Positions 1-9,413 of a stretch of 64,000 bases of DNA are shown piece by piece; within the stretch, counting starts at the first letter, position 1; every line of letters starts with the position of its first letter. The notes below the pieces were generated by a model, which was not told the DNA's origin, made no database searches, and worked only from the letters and a program-made list of their open reading frames with translations. Origin of the DNA: Sphingomonas sp. UNC305MFCol5.2 (GTDB lineage: Bacteria > Pseudomonadota > Alphaproteobacteria > Sphingomonadales > Sphingomonadaceae); assembly GCF_000712135.1 (NCBI RefSeq), contig NZ_JOOE01000002.1, positions 857,566 to 921,565 on the forward strand, in the 5' to 3' direction. A program made the translations under genes and the position numbers.

Positions 1-926
1 GCGAGGGCGACAAGGCGATCGGCCCCGGTGTGGTCGACGACAAAGGCGGGATCGCAGTGATCCTCGCGGCGCTGCGCGCGATGGACAAAGCCGGCACGCT
101 GAAGAACGCCGATATCAAGGTGATGCTCACCGGCGACGAGGAGAAGACCGGCGATCCGATCCCGGTGGCCCGCCGCGACCTGATCGAGGCGGGCAAATGG
201 GCCGACGTCGCGCTCGAATTCGAGAATCTCGCGCGCGAGGGCGGGCAGGATTTCGGCACCGTGGCCCGGCGCAGCGCCAATAATTGGACGCTCACCGCCA
301 CCGGCAAGACCGGCCATGGCGGCGGCATCTTCAACGCCGAGACCGGCTATGGCGCGATCTACGAGATCGCCCGCATTCTCGATGCATGGCGCAGCGAATT
401 GATCGAGGAAAACCTCACCTTCAATGTCGGCGTGATCGGCGGCGGCACCCCCGCGACGATCGACAAGGACGGCGTCCGCATCGCAGCTTCGGGCAAGACC
501 AATGTGGTGCCGGCGACGGCGATCGCCCGCGGCGACCTGCGCAGCCTCACCCCCGAGCAGGACGCCGCGGCGCGCGCGAAGATGCAGGCGATCGTCGACA
601 AGCATCTGCCGGGCACCTCGGCGACGCTCAGCTTCCAGGACAATACCCCGCCGATGGCGCCGACCGAAGGCAATCGCGCGCTCCTCGCCCGGCTCAACAA
701 GACCAATCGCGATCTCGGCCTGCCGGAGATGGCCGAGTTCGCGCCCGCCAAGCGCGGCGCGGCGGATTCGAGCTTCGTCGCGGCCTATGCCGACACGCTC
801 GCCGGCATGGGCCCGAGCGGCGGCACGCTCCATGCCGAGGGCGAATGGCTCGACATTCCCAGCATCGTCCTTCAGGCCAAGCGCAGCGCGATCCTGATGA
901 GCCGGCTCGCGCGCGAGAAGCGCTGA
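1..926 (+). CDS. M20 family metallopeptidase, C-terminal part (5' end outside window)
   Basis: Zinc-dependent amidohydrolase/peptidase of the ArgE/DapE/carboxypeptidase G2 type, cut by the left edge. The reading frame is open from base 3 and ends in TGA at 924-926. The visible part holds the second metal-ligand motif GPGVVDDKGG (about bases 21-50), the catalytic/metal motif GDEEKTGD (about 133-156), the dimerisation-domain His motif TGHGGG (about 310-327) and the C-terminal GGTLHAEGE motif (about 820-843), which carries the last ligand His. The domain order (catalytic, inserted dimerisation domain, catalytic) matches the family. The substrate cannot be read from the sequence, and whether the protein is secreted is unknown because the N-terminus is missing. 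Confidence 0.9.
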   Translation, partial: EGDKAIGPGVVDDKGGIAVILAALRAMDKAGTLKNADIKVMLTGDEEKTGDPIPVARRDLIEAGKWADVALEFENLAREGGQDFGTVARRSANNWTLTATGKTGHGGGIFNAETGYGAIYEIARILDAWRSELIEENLTFNVGVIGGGTPATIDKDGVRIAASGKTNVVPATAIARGDLRSLTPEQDAAARAKMQAIVDKHLPGTSATLSFQDNTPPMAPTEGNRALLARLNKTNRDLGLPEMAEFAPAKRGAADSSFVAAYADTLAGMGPSGGTLHAEGEWLDIPSIVLQAKRSAILMSRLAREKR

Positions 927-982
927 TCCGGAACGAACCGGGCATTTGTCGCGTTCGACGCGAGCGTCGAGGGAGATCGGTC

Positions 983-2443
983 ATGCGTCGTGCGATGTTC
1001 GGCTCGCTCCTCTTGCTCGCCGCTTGCAGCAGCGATGGCGGAGGAGGTGGCGCAACCCCCACGCCGACTCCGACGCCTGCCAACAGCCCGCCCAGCTTCA
1101 CTTCCGCCGCCACCGCCAGCGTCGCCGAAAACACGACGCTCGCTTATCAGGCCACCGCCAGCGATCCGGACGGCAATCCGATCACCTTCTCGGTCGCCGG
1201 CGGCGCCGACGCGGCGCGCTTCGCGATCACTGCCGCCGGCGCGCTGAGCTTTGTCGCCGCGCCCAATTTCGAGCTTCCGACCGACGCGGACGGCAACAAT
1301 GTCTACACCGTCCAGCTCGCGGCTAGCGACGGCACGGCGAGCAGTACGCTCAACCTGCAGGTCACCGTGACCAACAGCCGCGAAGGGATCGCAGTCAAAC
1401 GCGTCGGCACCGGCTTCGATCAGCCGGTCGACGTCGTGGCGGTGCCGGGCGACAACAGCCGCGTGCTCGTCGCCGAGAAGACCGGCGGGGTCTGGTTCCT
1501 GACGCCCGCCACCGGCGTGAAGACCTTGGCCTTCCGCGTGACCGACCTCACTACCGAGAACGAGCGCGGACTACTCGGGATCGCGCCCTCTCCCAACTTT
1601 GCCACCACCAGCGAGGTGATGATCCACATGACCGGTGCGGCGGGAACGATTTTCACCCGCCGGTGCTTCGTAACGAGTGGCGGGTGCACCGACATATTGT
1701 CGATCCCGCATCCGACGAACGCCAATCACAATGGCGGCTGGATCGCCTGGGGGCCGGACGGCAATCTCTATGTCGCGGTGGGCGACGGCGGCGGCGCGGG
1801 CGATCCGAACAACAATGCCCAGAACCCCAATTCGCGGCTCGGCAAGATCCTGCGACTTGCGCGGAGTGGTTCAGGCTTCGTCGCTGCGCCGGGCAACCCA
1901 TTCGTGGGCGGCGGCGGCGATCCCTATGTCTTCGCGCTCGGTCTCCGGAACCCGTTCCGCAATTCGTTCGACGGCAACCGGATCATCGTTGCCGATGTCG
2001 GCCAGAGCGCGATCGAGGAGCTCGACCTCGTCCGTACCGATCAGCCCGGGCTCAACTTCGGCTGGCACTATCTCGAGGGCACCCAGCCCTATACCGGCAC
2101 CGCCCCCGCCGGGCTGACGGCACCCGTCTCGCAATATGGCCATGGCAGCGGCCCGCGCGAAGGCGGATCGATCATCGGCGGACATGTCTATCGCGGCCCG
2201 GTCACGTCGCTGCAGGGCGCCTATGTCTTCGGCGATTTCATCAGCGGCAATATCTGGACGCTTCCCGCCGCGTCGCTCGTGCAAGGCTCGCTGTTCCCCT
2301 CGTCGAGCTACGAACGCCGCAATCAGGATTTCGCGCCCGATGCCGGCACGATCGACCAGCTCGTATCGTTCGGCCTCGACGGCGGCGGCAACCTCTACAT
2401 CGTCGATTTCGCCGGCGAGATATTCGAAGTGCTTCCGGGATAG
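983..2443 (+). CDS. Lipoprotein with cadherin-like domain and PQQ-type sugar (glucose/sorbosone) dehydrogenase domain
   Basis: 486 residues. I start it at ATG 983, preceded by a purine-rich GAGGGAGAT, because this gives a lipoprotein signal with lipobox LAAC; the frame is open much further upstream but overlaps the peptidase gene and has no sensible protein there. After a short Gly/Thr-Pro linker, residues about 35-125 look like a cadherin/dystroglycan-type repeat (AENTTLAYQATASDPDGNP). The rest is a six-bladed GSDH-type beta-propeller: ERGLLGIAP, NHNGGWIAWGPDGNLYVAVG, LGLRNPFR and LNFGWHYLEG are characteristic. The family oxidises sugars with PQQ, but many members are uncharacterised. Probably anchored at the periplasmic side of the envelope. 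Confidence 0.88.
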   Translation: MRRAMFGSLLLLAACSSDGGGGGATPTPTPTPANSPPSFTSAATASVAENTTLAYQATASDPDGNPITFSVAGGADAARFAITAAGALSFVAAPNFELPTDADGNNVYTVQLAASDGTASSTLNLQVTVTNSREGIAVKRVGTGFDQPVDVVAVPGDNSRVLVAEKTGGVWFLTPATGVKTLAFRVTDLTTENERGLLGIAPSPNFATTSEVMIHMTGAAGTIFTRRCFVTSGGCTDILSIPHPTNANHNGGWIAWGPDGNLYVAVGDGGGAGDPNNNAQNPNSRLGKILRLARSGSGFVAAPGNPFVGGGGDPYVFALGLRNPFRNSFDGNRIIVADVGQSAIEELDLVRTDQPGLNFGWHYLEGTQPYTGTAPAGLTAPVSQYGHGSGPREGGSIIGGHVYRGPVTSLQGAYVFGDFISGNIWTLPAASLVQGSLFPSSSYERRNQDFAPDAGTIDQLVSFGLDGGGNLYIVDFAGEIFEVLPG

Positions 2444-2536
2444 AACCAGGCCTCCGCGCGATGCGTTGCAGCTTGCAACCATTGACGGTGCCCGCCATCT
2501 AAGGCGCCATACCGCAAGTTCGAATCGGAGTCGGGG

Positions 2537-3961
2537 ATGCGCAGCTATCTGAAGCACTATATCGACGGTGCCTGGGTCGAGAGCGAAGGCGGTACGCGCC
2601 ACGAGGTGATCGATCCCGCCACCGAAGCGCCCGTCACCGAGATCACGCTCGGCTCGACGGCCGATGTCGACAAGGCGGTCGCTGCCGCCAGACGCGCCTT
2701 CGAAAGCTTCTCGCGCACCAGCGTCGACGAACGGATCGCCCTCATCGAACGCGTGATAGAAGCGTACAAGACACGCGCCGCCGACATGGCCGAGGCGATC
2801 AGCCTCGAAATGGGCGCACCGCTGAGCCTGGCCAAGACCGCGCAGGTCGGCTCGGGGATCGGCCATCTGCAGTCCGCCGCGCACGCGCTCGGGGAATTCC
2901 AGTTCGAGGAGCAGATCGGCAACAGCCTCGTCGTCCACGAACCGATCGGCGTGGTCGCGCTGATCACGCCGTGGAACTGGCCGCTCAACCAGATCGTCTC
3001 CAAGGTCGCGCCTGCGCTGGCGGCGGGCTGCACGATGGTGCTCAAGCCTTCGGAGGAAGCGCCGGGCTGCGCCGCGATCTTCGCCGAGGTGATGCATGCC
3101 GCAGGCGTGCCGGCGGGCGTGTTCAATCTCGTCAATGGCGACGGCCCCGGCGTCGGCACCGCGCTTTCGCAGCACAAGCATGTCGACATGGTGAGCTTCA
3201 CCGGCTCGACTCGTGCCGGCGTGCTCGTCGCGAAGAACGCCGCCGACACGGTCAAGCGCGTCCACCAGGAACTCGGCGGCAAATCGCCGGCGCTCGTCCT
3301 CGAAGGCGCCGATCTCGGCAGGGCGGTGCCCGTCACCTTGTTCAGCGTGCTGCTGAACTCGGGCCAGAGCTGCATCGCCCCCACCCGCTTGCTGGTGCCG
3401 AAGCAGTTGCAGGAGCAGGTCGCGGCAATCGCGGCCGAGATCATGAAGGCCACGCAGACCGGCGACCCTTCCGAGGAAGGCCGGCACATCGGCCCCGTGG
3501 TCAACAAGACGCAGTGGGACAAGATCCAGGGGCTGATCGCCAAGGGCCTCGAGGAAGGCGCGAAGCTCGAGACCGGCGGTCCCGGCCGGCCAGACGGCGT
3601 GGAAACCGGCTATTTCGTCAAGCCGACCCTGTTCTCGAATGTCCGCAACGACATGACCATCGCGCGCGAGGAGATCTTCGGCCCCGTCGTCACGATCATC
3701 CCGTACGCGGACGAGGAAGATGCGGTCCGCATCGCCAACGACACCGATTACGGCTTGTCGGCAGTGGTGTTCGGCGACGCGGAGTCCGTCAAGCGCGTGG
3801 TGCCGCGGCTGCGCGCCGGCATGGTCTATGTGAATGGCGGCCAGCCCGATCCGAACCTGCCCTTCGGCGGCTTCAAGCAATCGGGCAACGGACGCGAGCA
3901 CGGCAAGTTCGGCCTCGCCGAATTCCTCGAGGTCAAGGCAGTGGTCGGCGCCTTCGCCTAG
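2537..3961 (+). CDS. Aldehyde dehydrogenase family protein
   Basis: 474 residues, full length for the NAD(P)-dependent aldehyde dehydrogenase superfamily. Oxidises an aldehyde to the acid through a thiohemiacetal. Visible catalytic elements: Asn147 in TPWNWP, general base Glu245 in ELGGKSP, and nucleophile Cys279 in GQSCIAPTR; the C-terminal EEIFGPVV and LPFGGFKQSGNGRE motifs are also present. The aldehyde is not predictable. It stands alone between the sugar dehydrogenase (93 bases upstream) and a family A repeat downstream, so co-transcription with the sugar dehydrogenase is possible but not shown. Confidence 0.95.
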   Translation: MRSYLKHYIDGAWVESEGGTRHEVIDPATEAPVTEITLGSTADVDKAVAAARRAFESFSRTSVDERIALIERVIEAYKTRAADMAEAISLEMGAPLSLAKTAQVGSGIGHLQSAAHALGEFQFEEQIGNSLVVHEPIGVVALITPWNWPLNQIVSKVAPALAAGCTMVLKPSEEAPGCAAIFAEVMHAAGVPAGVFNLVNGDGPGVGTALSQHKHVDMVSFTGSTRAGVLVAKNAADTVKRVHQELGGKSPALVLEGADLGRAVPVTLFSVLLNSGQSCIAPTRLLVPKQLQEQVAAIAAEIMKATQTGDPSEEGRHIGPVVNKTQWDKIQGLIAKGLEEGAKLETGGPGRPDGVETGYFVKPTLFSNVRNDMTIAREEIFGPVVTIIPYADEEDAVRIANDTDYGLSAVVFGDAESVKRVVPRLRAGMVYVNGGQPDPNLPFGGFKQSGNGREHGKFGLAEFLEVKAVVGAFA

Positions 3962-4013
3962 GAGGTCCCGGACCGCCCAGGTTGAGGATTCCCATCTTTC
4001 TTCGTCACCCCGG

Positions 4014-4084
4014 CCTTGAGCCGGGGTCCCGCTGCTTTCAGGCCGGGCAGAGGAAGCGGGATCCCGGCTCAAGGCCGGGATGAC
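4014..4084. repeat. Family A intergenic inverted repeat (copy 1)
   Basis: Two 30-base arms face each other across a short spacer: the left arm begins GTCACCCCGGCCTTGAGCC, the right arm ends GGCTCAAGGCCGGGATGAC. The arms differ at two positions. The same module recurs at 36616, 39360, 42433, 46578 and 56874. It lies just after the aldehyde dehydrogenase stop and could form a large RNA hairpin in the 3' UTR. Confidence 0.9.
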
Positions 4085-4196
4085 TGAAATTTATCAAGGG
4101 CCGTTTAGGTTCTCACCCTGGTCGTAACCATCCACGCGCGGCTGCGGTCGGCCGGCAAGACTTCCCGCCGCAACATTGGAATGGCAAGGATCGACG

Positions 4197-5519
4197 ATGC
4201 GTTCGACCTTCCAGCTGGGCCTCGCCGCCCTGGCCGCCCTCCAGGCCTGCGCGTTCTTGCCGGCAGCCGCTGCCCAGACCGCCGCCGTTCCCCAGATCTC
4301 GCCCGCCAAGGGCACGCCGGGGCGGACGGGGCCGATCTGCGATTGCCCGCAGGAAACCAGAGCGCCGGTAACGATCCTGATCTCGATCGACGGCTTCCGG
4401 CCCGACTATCTCGATCGCGGCGTGACTCCGGTGCTGTCGCGCCTCGCAGCCGAAGGCGCGTCTGCGGCGATGCGGCCGAGCTTCCCGAGCAAGACCTATC
4501 CCAATCACTGGACATTGGTGACCGGCCTGCGCCCTGATCGCCACGGCATCGTCGCCAACAAGATGGAGGACGCCAGGCGCCCCGGCGAGACCTTCACCAT
4601 GGCCACCGACGATCCCTTCTGGTGGAACGCCGCCGAGCCGGTCTGGCTCGACGCCGAGCGCGCCGGTATTCGCACCGGGGCGCAGTTCTGGCCCGGCTCC
4701 AACGTGGCGATCGGCGGGCGCAAGGAGAAGCCGACCGATTGGGAAACGATCGGCGGCGAGCGTCCCGCGGACTGGGCGGAATTCAACCAGGCGATCACCG
4801 GCGAGCAGCGGGTCGACGGGATCCTCGACTGGCTGCGGCGCCCCGCCGCGAAGCGCCCGCGGTTCCTGACGCTCTATTTCGATGTCGTGGACAGCGCCGG
4901 ACACGAATTCGGCCCCAGCGACGGGCGGACGCTCGAAGCAGTGGCGCAGGTCGACAAATGGATGGGACAGCTCGTCGACGGCCTCGCCGCATTGGGCCAG
5001 CCCGCCAATCTGGTGATCGTTTCCGATCACGGTATGGCGCCGACGCAGAGCAGCCGCGTCGTCGTGCTCGGGCAGATGCTGCCGCTCGACGATATCGAGC
5101 TGTTCGAATCCGGAACCTATGCCAGCCTGACTCCCGTGCCGGGCAAGGAAGCCGCGGTCGAGAAGGTGCTGCTGGGCAAGCACGCCCATATGGAATGCTG
5201 GCGCAAGCGCGATATCCCCGCGCGCTTCCACTACGGCGCCAATCCCCGCATCCCGCCGATCTTCTGCCTCGCCGAAACCGGATGGCTGATCAATGCGAAG
5301 GCACCCGAGAAGCGCTTCGCGGGCGGCAATCACGGCTATGACAATTATTCCCCCGAAATGGCGGCCTTGTTCATCGGACATGGCCCCGCTTTCCGTCCGG
5401 CCACGCTGCCCGCGTTCGACAATGTCGACGTCTATCCATTGCTGCGCGACCTGATGGGCCTTCCGGCGAAACCGGGCGTCGACGGCACCGACGCCGTATT
5501 CAGGATCGCGATCCGCTAG
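4197..5519 (+). CDS. Secreted alkaline phosphatase-fold nucleotide pyrophosphatase/phosphodiesterase
   Basis: 440 residues. Start chosen at ATG 4197 with AAGGA seven bases upstream; the earlier ATG at 4176 would hide the signal peptide (hydrophobic stretch LGLAALAALQACAFLPAAAA). The family (ENPP, type I phosphodiesterase) hydrolyses phosphodiester or pyrophosphate bonds of nucleotides or lipids using two zinc ions. Seen here: metal-ligand Asp65 in ISIDGFRPDYL, nucleophile Thr100 in FPSKTYPNHW, the SDHGM motif near base 5025 and the late histidine in GGNHGYDN. Probably periplasmic. The overall layout resembles bacterial NPP enzymes closely; the natural substrate is unknown. Confidence 0.9.
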   Translation: MRSTFQLGLAALAALQACAFLPAAAAQTAAVPQISPAKGTPGRTGPICDCPQETRAPVTILISIDGFRPDYLDRGVTPVLSRLAAEGASAAMRPSFPSKTYPNHWTLVTGLRPDRHGIVANKMEDARRPGETFTMATDDPFWWNAAEPVWLDAERAGIRTGAQFWPGSNVAIGGRKEKPTDWETIGGERPADWAEFNQAITGEQRVDGILDWLRRPAAKRPRFLTLYFDVVDSAGHEFGPSDGRTLEAVAQVDKWMGQLVDGLAALGQPANLVIVSDHGMAPTQSSRVVVLGQMLPLDDIELFESGTYASLTPVPGKEAAVEKVLLGKHAHMECWRKRDIPARFHYGANPRIPPIFCLAETGWLINAKAPEKRFAGGNHGYDNYSPEMAALFIGHGPAFRPATLPAFDNVDVYPLLRDLMGLPAKPGVDGTDAVFRIAIR

Positions 5520-5534
5520 GGCTTGCCAAGTTTC

Positions 5535-5551
5535 AGTTTCTATCCGAAACT
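5535..5551. promoter_or_regulatory. Short perfect palindrome just before the MaoC gene
   Basis: AGTTTC, five bases, GAAACT, ending seven bases before the ATG at 5558. No Shine-Dalgarno is visible in front of that ATG. The palindrome could be an operator or simply a small hairpin; no regulator gene is adjacent. Low certainty. Confidence 0.3.
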
Positions 5552-5557
5552 AAAATC

Positions 5558-6010
5558 ATGCTGTATCTGGACGATATCCATGTGGGCATGAAGCGCAGCT
5601 TCGGCCGTTATGAAGTGACGCGCGAGGAAGTGCTCGCCTTTGCCGCGAAATACGATCCGCAGCCCTTCCACCTCTCCGACGAGGCGGCCGCGGAGACTCA
5701 TTTCGGGCGGCTGGCGGCGAGCGGCTGGCACACCTGCGCTATGACCATGTCGATGTTCGTGGCCGAGATGAACGTCCATCCCCAGGCGAGCCTCGGCGCC
5801 GCCGGAGTCGACGAATTGCGCTGGCTCAAGCCGGTCCACCCCGGGGACGTGCTGCGCTGCGAGAGTGAAGTGCTCGACGTGCGGCCGTCGCAGAGCCGGC
5901 CCGACATGGGCAGCCTGCGCAGCCAGATGACCACGTTCAACCAGCACGACGAGCCCGTGCTGCGCTTCACCGCGCTCGCGCTGATGCGGCGGCGGCCGGC
6001 GAGCGGCTAA
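5558..6010 (+). CDS. MaoC-like hot-dog dehydratase
   Basis: 150 residues, single hot-dog domain, typical of small R-specific enoyl-CoA hydratases of the MaoC family. The conserved Asp/His region is FAAKYDPQPFHLSDEAA followed by FGRLAASGWHT. Such proteins hydrate trans-enoyl-CoA in fatty acid or related acyl-CoA degradation, but small stand-alone members have varied substrates. It has no acyl-CoA partner genes nearby. The ATG at 5558 is the only sensible start although it lacks a clear ribosome binding site; initiation may be leaderless or weak. Confidence 0.88.
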   Translation: MLYLDDIHVGMKRSFGRYEVTREEVLAFAAKYDPQPFHLSDEAAAETHFGRLAASGWHTCAMTMSMFVAEMNVHPQASLGAAGVDELRWLKPVHPGDVLRCESEVLDVRPSQSRPDMGSLRSQMTTFNQHDEPVLRFTALALMRRRPASG

Positions 6011-6013
6011 AGC

Positions 6014-6412
6014 TCAGTGGCGCCGATAGCGGCCGTCGCCGCGTCGGTCGCCGCGATCCCAGTCGCGCCGTTCGCCGCGCCGGTTGTCGAAGCCGCGCCA
6101 ATTCTCCCGGCGGTCGCCGCGCCATTCGCGGCCACGATCGTACCAATAGCGGCGCTGCCCGTCGTTCCAGCGATGCGGGCGCCGGTAGCGATCGTACACG
6201 TAATAGCCGGTACCCGGGTAATAATAGTCCCCATACCAGCCAAAGTACGAGCTTGGCCCATAGCGGTAATAAGGGTCGTACCCGTCATAATAGCCGCCGC
6301 TGGAATAGCCGACCGAAACGCCCGAATAGCCATAGCCGTCCTCGGTGCAGGCGGCGGCGGTGAGCCCCAGCGCGACGGCGAGGGTAGCGGCGGAAATGCG
6401 GTGAATCAACAT
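6014..6412 (-). CDS. Gly/Tyr/Arg-rich putative lipoprotein
   Basis: 132 residues. The N-terminus is a signal sequence ending in a lipobox-like LTAAAC. The mature part is extremely rich in Gly, Tyr and Arg: a GYGYSGVSVGYSSGG-like stretch, then several YDPYYRYG/YYYPGTGYYVYDR units, then an Arg/Asp/Trp tail with repeated RGxRRDWDRGDRR-like units. No enzymatic motif. Many sphingomonads carry such low-complexity envelope proteins; function unknown. It converges on the MaoC gene (3 bases between stops). Confidence 0.75.
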   Translation of the reverse strand: MLIHRISAATLAVALGLTAAACTEDGYGYSGVSVGYSSGGYYDGYDPYYRYGPSSYFGWYGDYYYPGTGYYVYDRYRRPHRWNDGQRRYWYDRGREWRGDRRENWRGFDNRRGERRDWDRGDRRGDGRYRRH

Positions 6413-6532
6413 GGCGGTCTCTCCAGCGCCGCCGCGGCACTCTGGAGGCGCCTCGCGGACGGCTAACTATAAGGAACGTTTACGCCCGAGGGGATGTTCC
6501 AGCCACGCTCTCGCGTCTGACGGCCCTAGCTC

Positions 6533-6606
6533 CCGTTCGTTTCGAGCGAAGTCGAGAAACGGATCTCGAGCGTGTGAGGTTTCTCGACTTCGCTCGAAAC
6601 GAACGG
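6533..6606. repeat. Family B intergenic inverted repeat (copy 1, perfect)
   Basis: Two perfectly complementary 28-base arms. The left arm starts CCGTTCGTTTCGAGCGAAGT, the right arm ends CTTCGCTCGAAACGAACGG, with about 18 bases between them. It sits between the Tyr-rich lipoprotein start and the 3' end of apt. Related copies are at 15638 (half), 19611 and 30590. Confidence 0.9.
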
Positions 6607-6638
6607 AAGGGCGTGAGTTCACCCCCTGTCCATCTCGC

Positions 6639-7178
6639 TCAGTGGCCGTCGAACGCCACCAGCGCATTCACCGCGATCCCGTCGCCGCGCAGCGCGTCCG
6701 CCCCGCCCAGTTCGGGCAAGTCGACCACGAACGCCGCCTGGACCACTTCGGCCCCCGCCTTGTGCAGCAGCCGGACGGCGGCGCGCGCCGTGCCGCCGGT
6801 GGCGATCAGATCGTCGACCAGCAGCACCCGAGCGCCGGGTGCGCAGGCATCGGCGTGGATGGCGATGCGATCGGTGCCGTACTCCAGCGCATAGTCCTCG
6901 GCGATCGTCGCGCCGGGCAGCTTGCCGTCCTTGCGGATCAGCAGCACCCCGGTGCCCAGCTTCACTGCCAGCGCCGCGCCGAACAGGAAGCCGCGCGCCT
7001 CGACCCCCGCGACGAGATCGATTTGCCCGTCGACCGCTTCGGCCATACGGTCGATCGTCAGCCGCAACCCTTCCGCGTCGAGCAGCAGCGTGGTGATGTC
7101 GCGGAACATGATCCCCGGCTTGGGGAAATCGGGGATGGTGCGGATACGCCGCCGGATGTCGTCATTGTCGTTCGCCAC
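6639..7178 (-). CDS. apt: Adenine phosphoribosyltransferase
   Basis: Converts adenine and PRPP to AMP in purine salvage. 179 residues from the GTG at 7178, chosen because GGAG lies eight bases upstream and because the farther TTG at 7196 falls in the T-run of the petC terminator. Motifs: the IPDFPKPGIMFRDITT opening, EARGFLFGAALA, and the PRPP-binding loop VLLVDDLIATGGTA. Length is normal for bacterial Apt. It follows petC on the same strand but is separated by the terminator at 7193-7232, so it is probably transcribed mainly from its own promoter or by read-through. Confidence 0.95.
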   Translation of the reverse strand: MANDNDDIRRRIRTIPDFPKPGIMFRDITTLLLDAEGLRLTIDRMAEAVDGQIDLVAGVEARGFLFGAALAVKLGTGVLLIRKDGKLPGATIAEDYALEYGTDRIAIHADACAPGARVLLVDDLIATGGTARAAVRLLHKAGAEVVQAAFVVDLPELGGADALRGDGIAVNALVAFDGH

Positions 7179-7192
7179 GTCGTCGGCTCCGT

Positions 7193-7232
7193 CCAAAAAG
7201 AAATCCCGCCGAGCTGGGCTGCGGCGGGATTT
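7193..7232 (-). terminator. Rho-independent terminator of the petABC operon
   Basis: On the minus strand: AAATCCCGCCG, ten-base loop, CGGCGGGATTT, then CTTTTTGG. The 11-bp stem is perfect and is followed by a T-run, about 30 bases after the petC stop codon. Confidence 0.9.
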
Positions 7233-7262
7233 CGTCAGTTCAGCGATGTCGCAGCGCTAGCC

Positions 7263-8096
7263 TCAGTGCTTCACGCCCCGCCACACGGTCAGATACGCGC
7301 CATAAGCGAGGCCCGTCGCGATCAGCAGGAAGATCACCACTGCGAGGCCTGCCGCATGGCGACGCTCCATCGTCGGTTCGGCGGTCCAGACGAGGAACGC
7401 CGAGACGTCCTGCGCCATCTGGTCGACCGTCGCGCGCGTGCCGTCCGAATAGGTGACCTGGTTCTCGCTGGTCAGCGGCGGCGGCATCGCGATGTTGAGG
7501 TTCGCGAAATACGGGTTGTAGTGCGAGCCGTCGGGCGTCTTGGCACCGGGGAACTTGGCCAGCAGCTCGGCCGGCTGCTTTTCCTCATATCCCGTCAACA
7601 GCGAGTGGACGTAGGCGGCGCCGCCATGCCGCGCCTTGGTGATCAGGCTGAGATCCGGCGGCGTGCCGGTGCCCGGATAATAGACCTTGGGGAAGCGATC
7701 CGACGGCAGATTGTCGCGCTCGCCCCAGGTGCCCGCCTTTGCGTCCTGCACCGGCTGCTTGATCGGCCAATCCTTGGCGATCTTCTTCACTTCGGCCTCG
7801 TTATAGCCGATCTGCTGAAGATCGCGGAACGAGACGAGGTTCAGCGAGTGGCAGGTCGCGCAGACCTTTTCGAAGACCAGGAAGCCGCGCTGCAGCTGCT
7901 GGTTGTCGAACTTGCCGAAGGGACCATCGGACTTGAGCGCAAGCTCCTTCGGATGGTGATGGAACTCCTCCTCGGCGGTCGGCTTCGGGGGATCGGTGAT
8001 CCAGCCCGAGACGGTACCGAACAGCGCGAGCGCCAGGACGAAGATAAAGGCGCCACCGACAAGGAATTTGACCGAGCGCAGGAACAGCGGAAGCAT
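7263..8096 (-). CDS. petC: Cytochrome c1 of the bc1 complex
   Basis: 277 residues. Membrane-anchored periplasmic c-type cytochrome that passes electrons from the Rieske protein to soluble cytochrome c. It has an N-terminal hydrophobic segment, the haem attachment motif CATCH (about residues 79-83), a later Met-containing NIAMPPPL segment that can supply the axial ligand, and a C-terminal membrane anchor (LAVVIFLLIATGLAYGAYL). Third gene of petABC, 15 bases after petB. Confidence 0.96.
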   Translation of the reverse strand: MLPLFLRSVKFLVGGAFIFVLALALFGTVSGWITDPPKPTAEEEFHHHPKELALKSDGPFGKFDNQQLQRGFLVFEKVCATCHSLNLVSFRDLQQIGYNEAEVKKIAKDWPIKQPVQDAKAGTWGERDNLPSDRFPKVYYPGTGTPPDLSLITKARHGGAAYVHSLLTGYEEKQPAELLAKFPGAKTPDGSHYNPYFANLNIAMPPPLTSENQVTYSDGTRATVDQMAQDVSAFLVWTAEPTMERRHAAGLAVVIFLLIATGLAYGAYLTVWRGVKH

Positions 8097-8111
8097 GTTT
8101 TCGATTCCCCT

Positions 8112-9401
8112 TTACGCGCTCAGCGCCGTTTCGCTCATCCGCGAGCCGCTCTTGTCGCCCAGCACTGCCTCGGTGATCGAGTTGGGCAGCGGCTTCGGAC
8201 GCTCGAGGCGCGAGATGATCGGCACGATGATCAGGAAGTGCGCGAAATAATACATCGCGGTGATCTGGCTGAGCAGCACGATCCCCGGGGTCGCGGCCGA
8301 ACCGCCGCAATAACCCAGCACCAGCACGTCGGCCACCAGCACCCAGAAGGCGACGCGATAGGCCGGGCGGAAGTTCGCCGAGCGCACCGGCGACTTGTCG
8401 AGCCAGGGCAGGAAGAACAGCAGCAGGATCGATCCGAACATCGCCAGCACGCCCCACAGCTTCGCCGGGATGATGAAGTCCGCGGTGAACGCGCGCAGGA
8501 TCGCGTAGAACGGCCAGAAATACCATTCGGGGACGATGTGCGCAGGCGTCGAGAGCGGGTTCGCCGGGATGTAATTGTCCGGGTGGCCCAGATAGTCGGG
8601 CAGGAAGAAGATCAGGATCGCGAAGACGATCATGAACACGCCGACCCCGAAGCCGTCCTTGGCGGTGTAATAAGGATGGAACGGAACGGTGTCCTGCTCG
8701 CCCTTCACTTCCACGCCGGTCGGGTTGCCCGAGCCCGGGATGTGGAGCGCCCAGATGTGCAGGATCACGGCGCCCGCGATCACGAAGGGCAGCAGATAAT
8801 GGAGCGAGAAGAAGCGGTTGAGCGTCGCGTCGTCCGGTGCATAGCCGCCGAGCAGCCACACGCGGACCCATTCGCCGACCACGGGGATTGCCGAGAAGAA
8901 GCCGGTGATCACCTGTGCACCCCAGAAGCTCATCTGCCCCCAGGGAAGCACATAGCCCATGAACGCAGTGGCCATCAGCAGCAGGAAGATCACCACGCCG
9001 ATCAGCCACACCATCTCGCGCGGCGCCTTGTACGATCCGTAATAAAGGCCGCGGAAGATGTGGATATAGACCACGGTGAGGAACATGCTGGCGCCGTTGG
9101 CGTGCGCGAAGCGCAGGAACCAGCCCGCGTTGACGTCGCGCATGATGCCCACGTTGACGCTCTCGAACGCGCCGGCGGCCGAGGAGTGGAAGTGCATCGC
9201 GAGCACGATGCCGGTGACGATCTGGACAACCAGAGCGACGCCGGCGAGCACGCCGAAGTTCCAGAAATAGTTGAGGTTGCGCGGGACCGGATAGCCGGCG
9301 CCGACTGCGTTATAGACGAAGCGCGGCAGCGGAAGACGGCTGTCGATCCACTGCATCAGCGGGTTCTTGGGTTCGTAGTGGCGTGCCCAGGGGAAGCTCA
9401 T
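8112..9401 (-). CDS. petB: Cytochrome b of the bc1 complex
   Basis: 429 residues, multi-spanning quinol-oxidising/quinone-reducing core subunit. The haem-ligand helices are visible in [21 protein letters not shown] and the region [20 protein letters not shown]; the Qo-site PEWYF motif is present ([10 protein letters not shown]). Length is that of the full alphaproteobacterial form with eight helices, not the split b6/IV form. Translated between petA (12 bases upstream) and petC. Confidence 0.97.
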   Translation of the reverse strand: MSFPWARHYEPKNPLMQWIDSRLPLPRFVYNAVGAGYPVPRNLNYFWNFGVLAGVALVVQIVTGIVLAMHFHSSAAGAFESVNVGIMRDVNAGWFLRFAHANGASMFLTVVYIHIFRGLYYGSYKAPREMVWLIGVVIFLLLMATAFMGYVLPWGQMSFWGAQVITGFFSAIPVVGEWVRVWLLGGYAPDDATLNRFFSLHYLLPFVIAGAVILHIWALHIPGSGNPTGVEVKGEQDTVPFHPYYTAKDGFGVGVFMIVFAILIFFLPDYLGHPDNYIPANPLSTPAHIVPEWYFWPFYAILRAFTADFIIPAKLWGVLAMFGSILLLFFLPWLDKSPVRSANFRPAYRVAFWVLVADVLVLGYCGGSAATPGIVLLSQITAMYYFAHFLIIVPIISRLERPKPLPNSITEAVLGDKSGSRMSETALSA

Positions 9402-9413
9402 CTGCGTCTATCC

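Noticed and set aside
284..982. Upstream extension of the sugar dehydrogenase frame
   Set aside because: Overlaps the M20 peptidase in another frame; the lipoprotein signal at 983 marks the true start.
1871..4072. 733-codon open frame antisense to the aldehyde dehydrogenase
   Set aside because: No start signal or domain, and it lies opposite a gene with intact catalytic residues.
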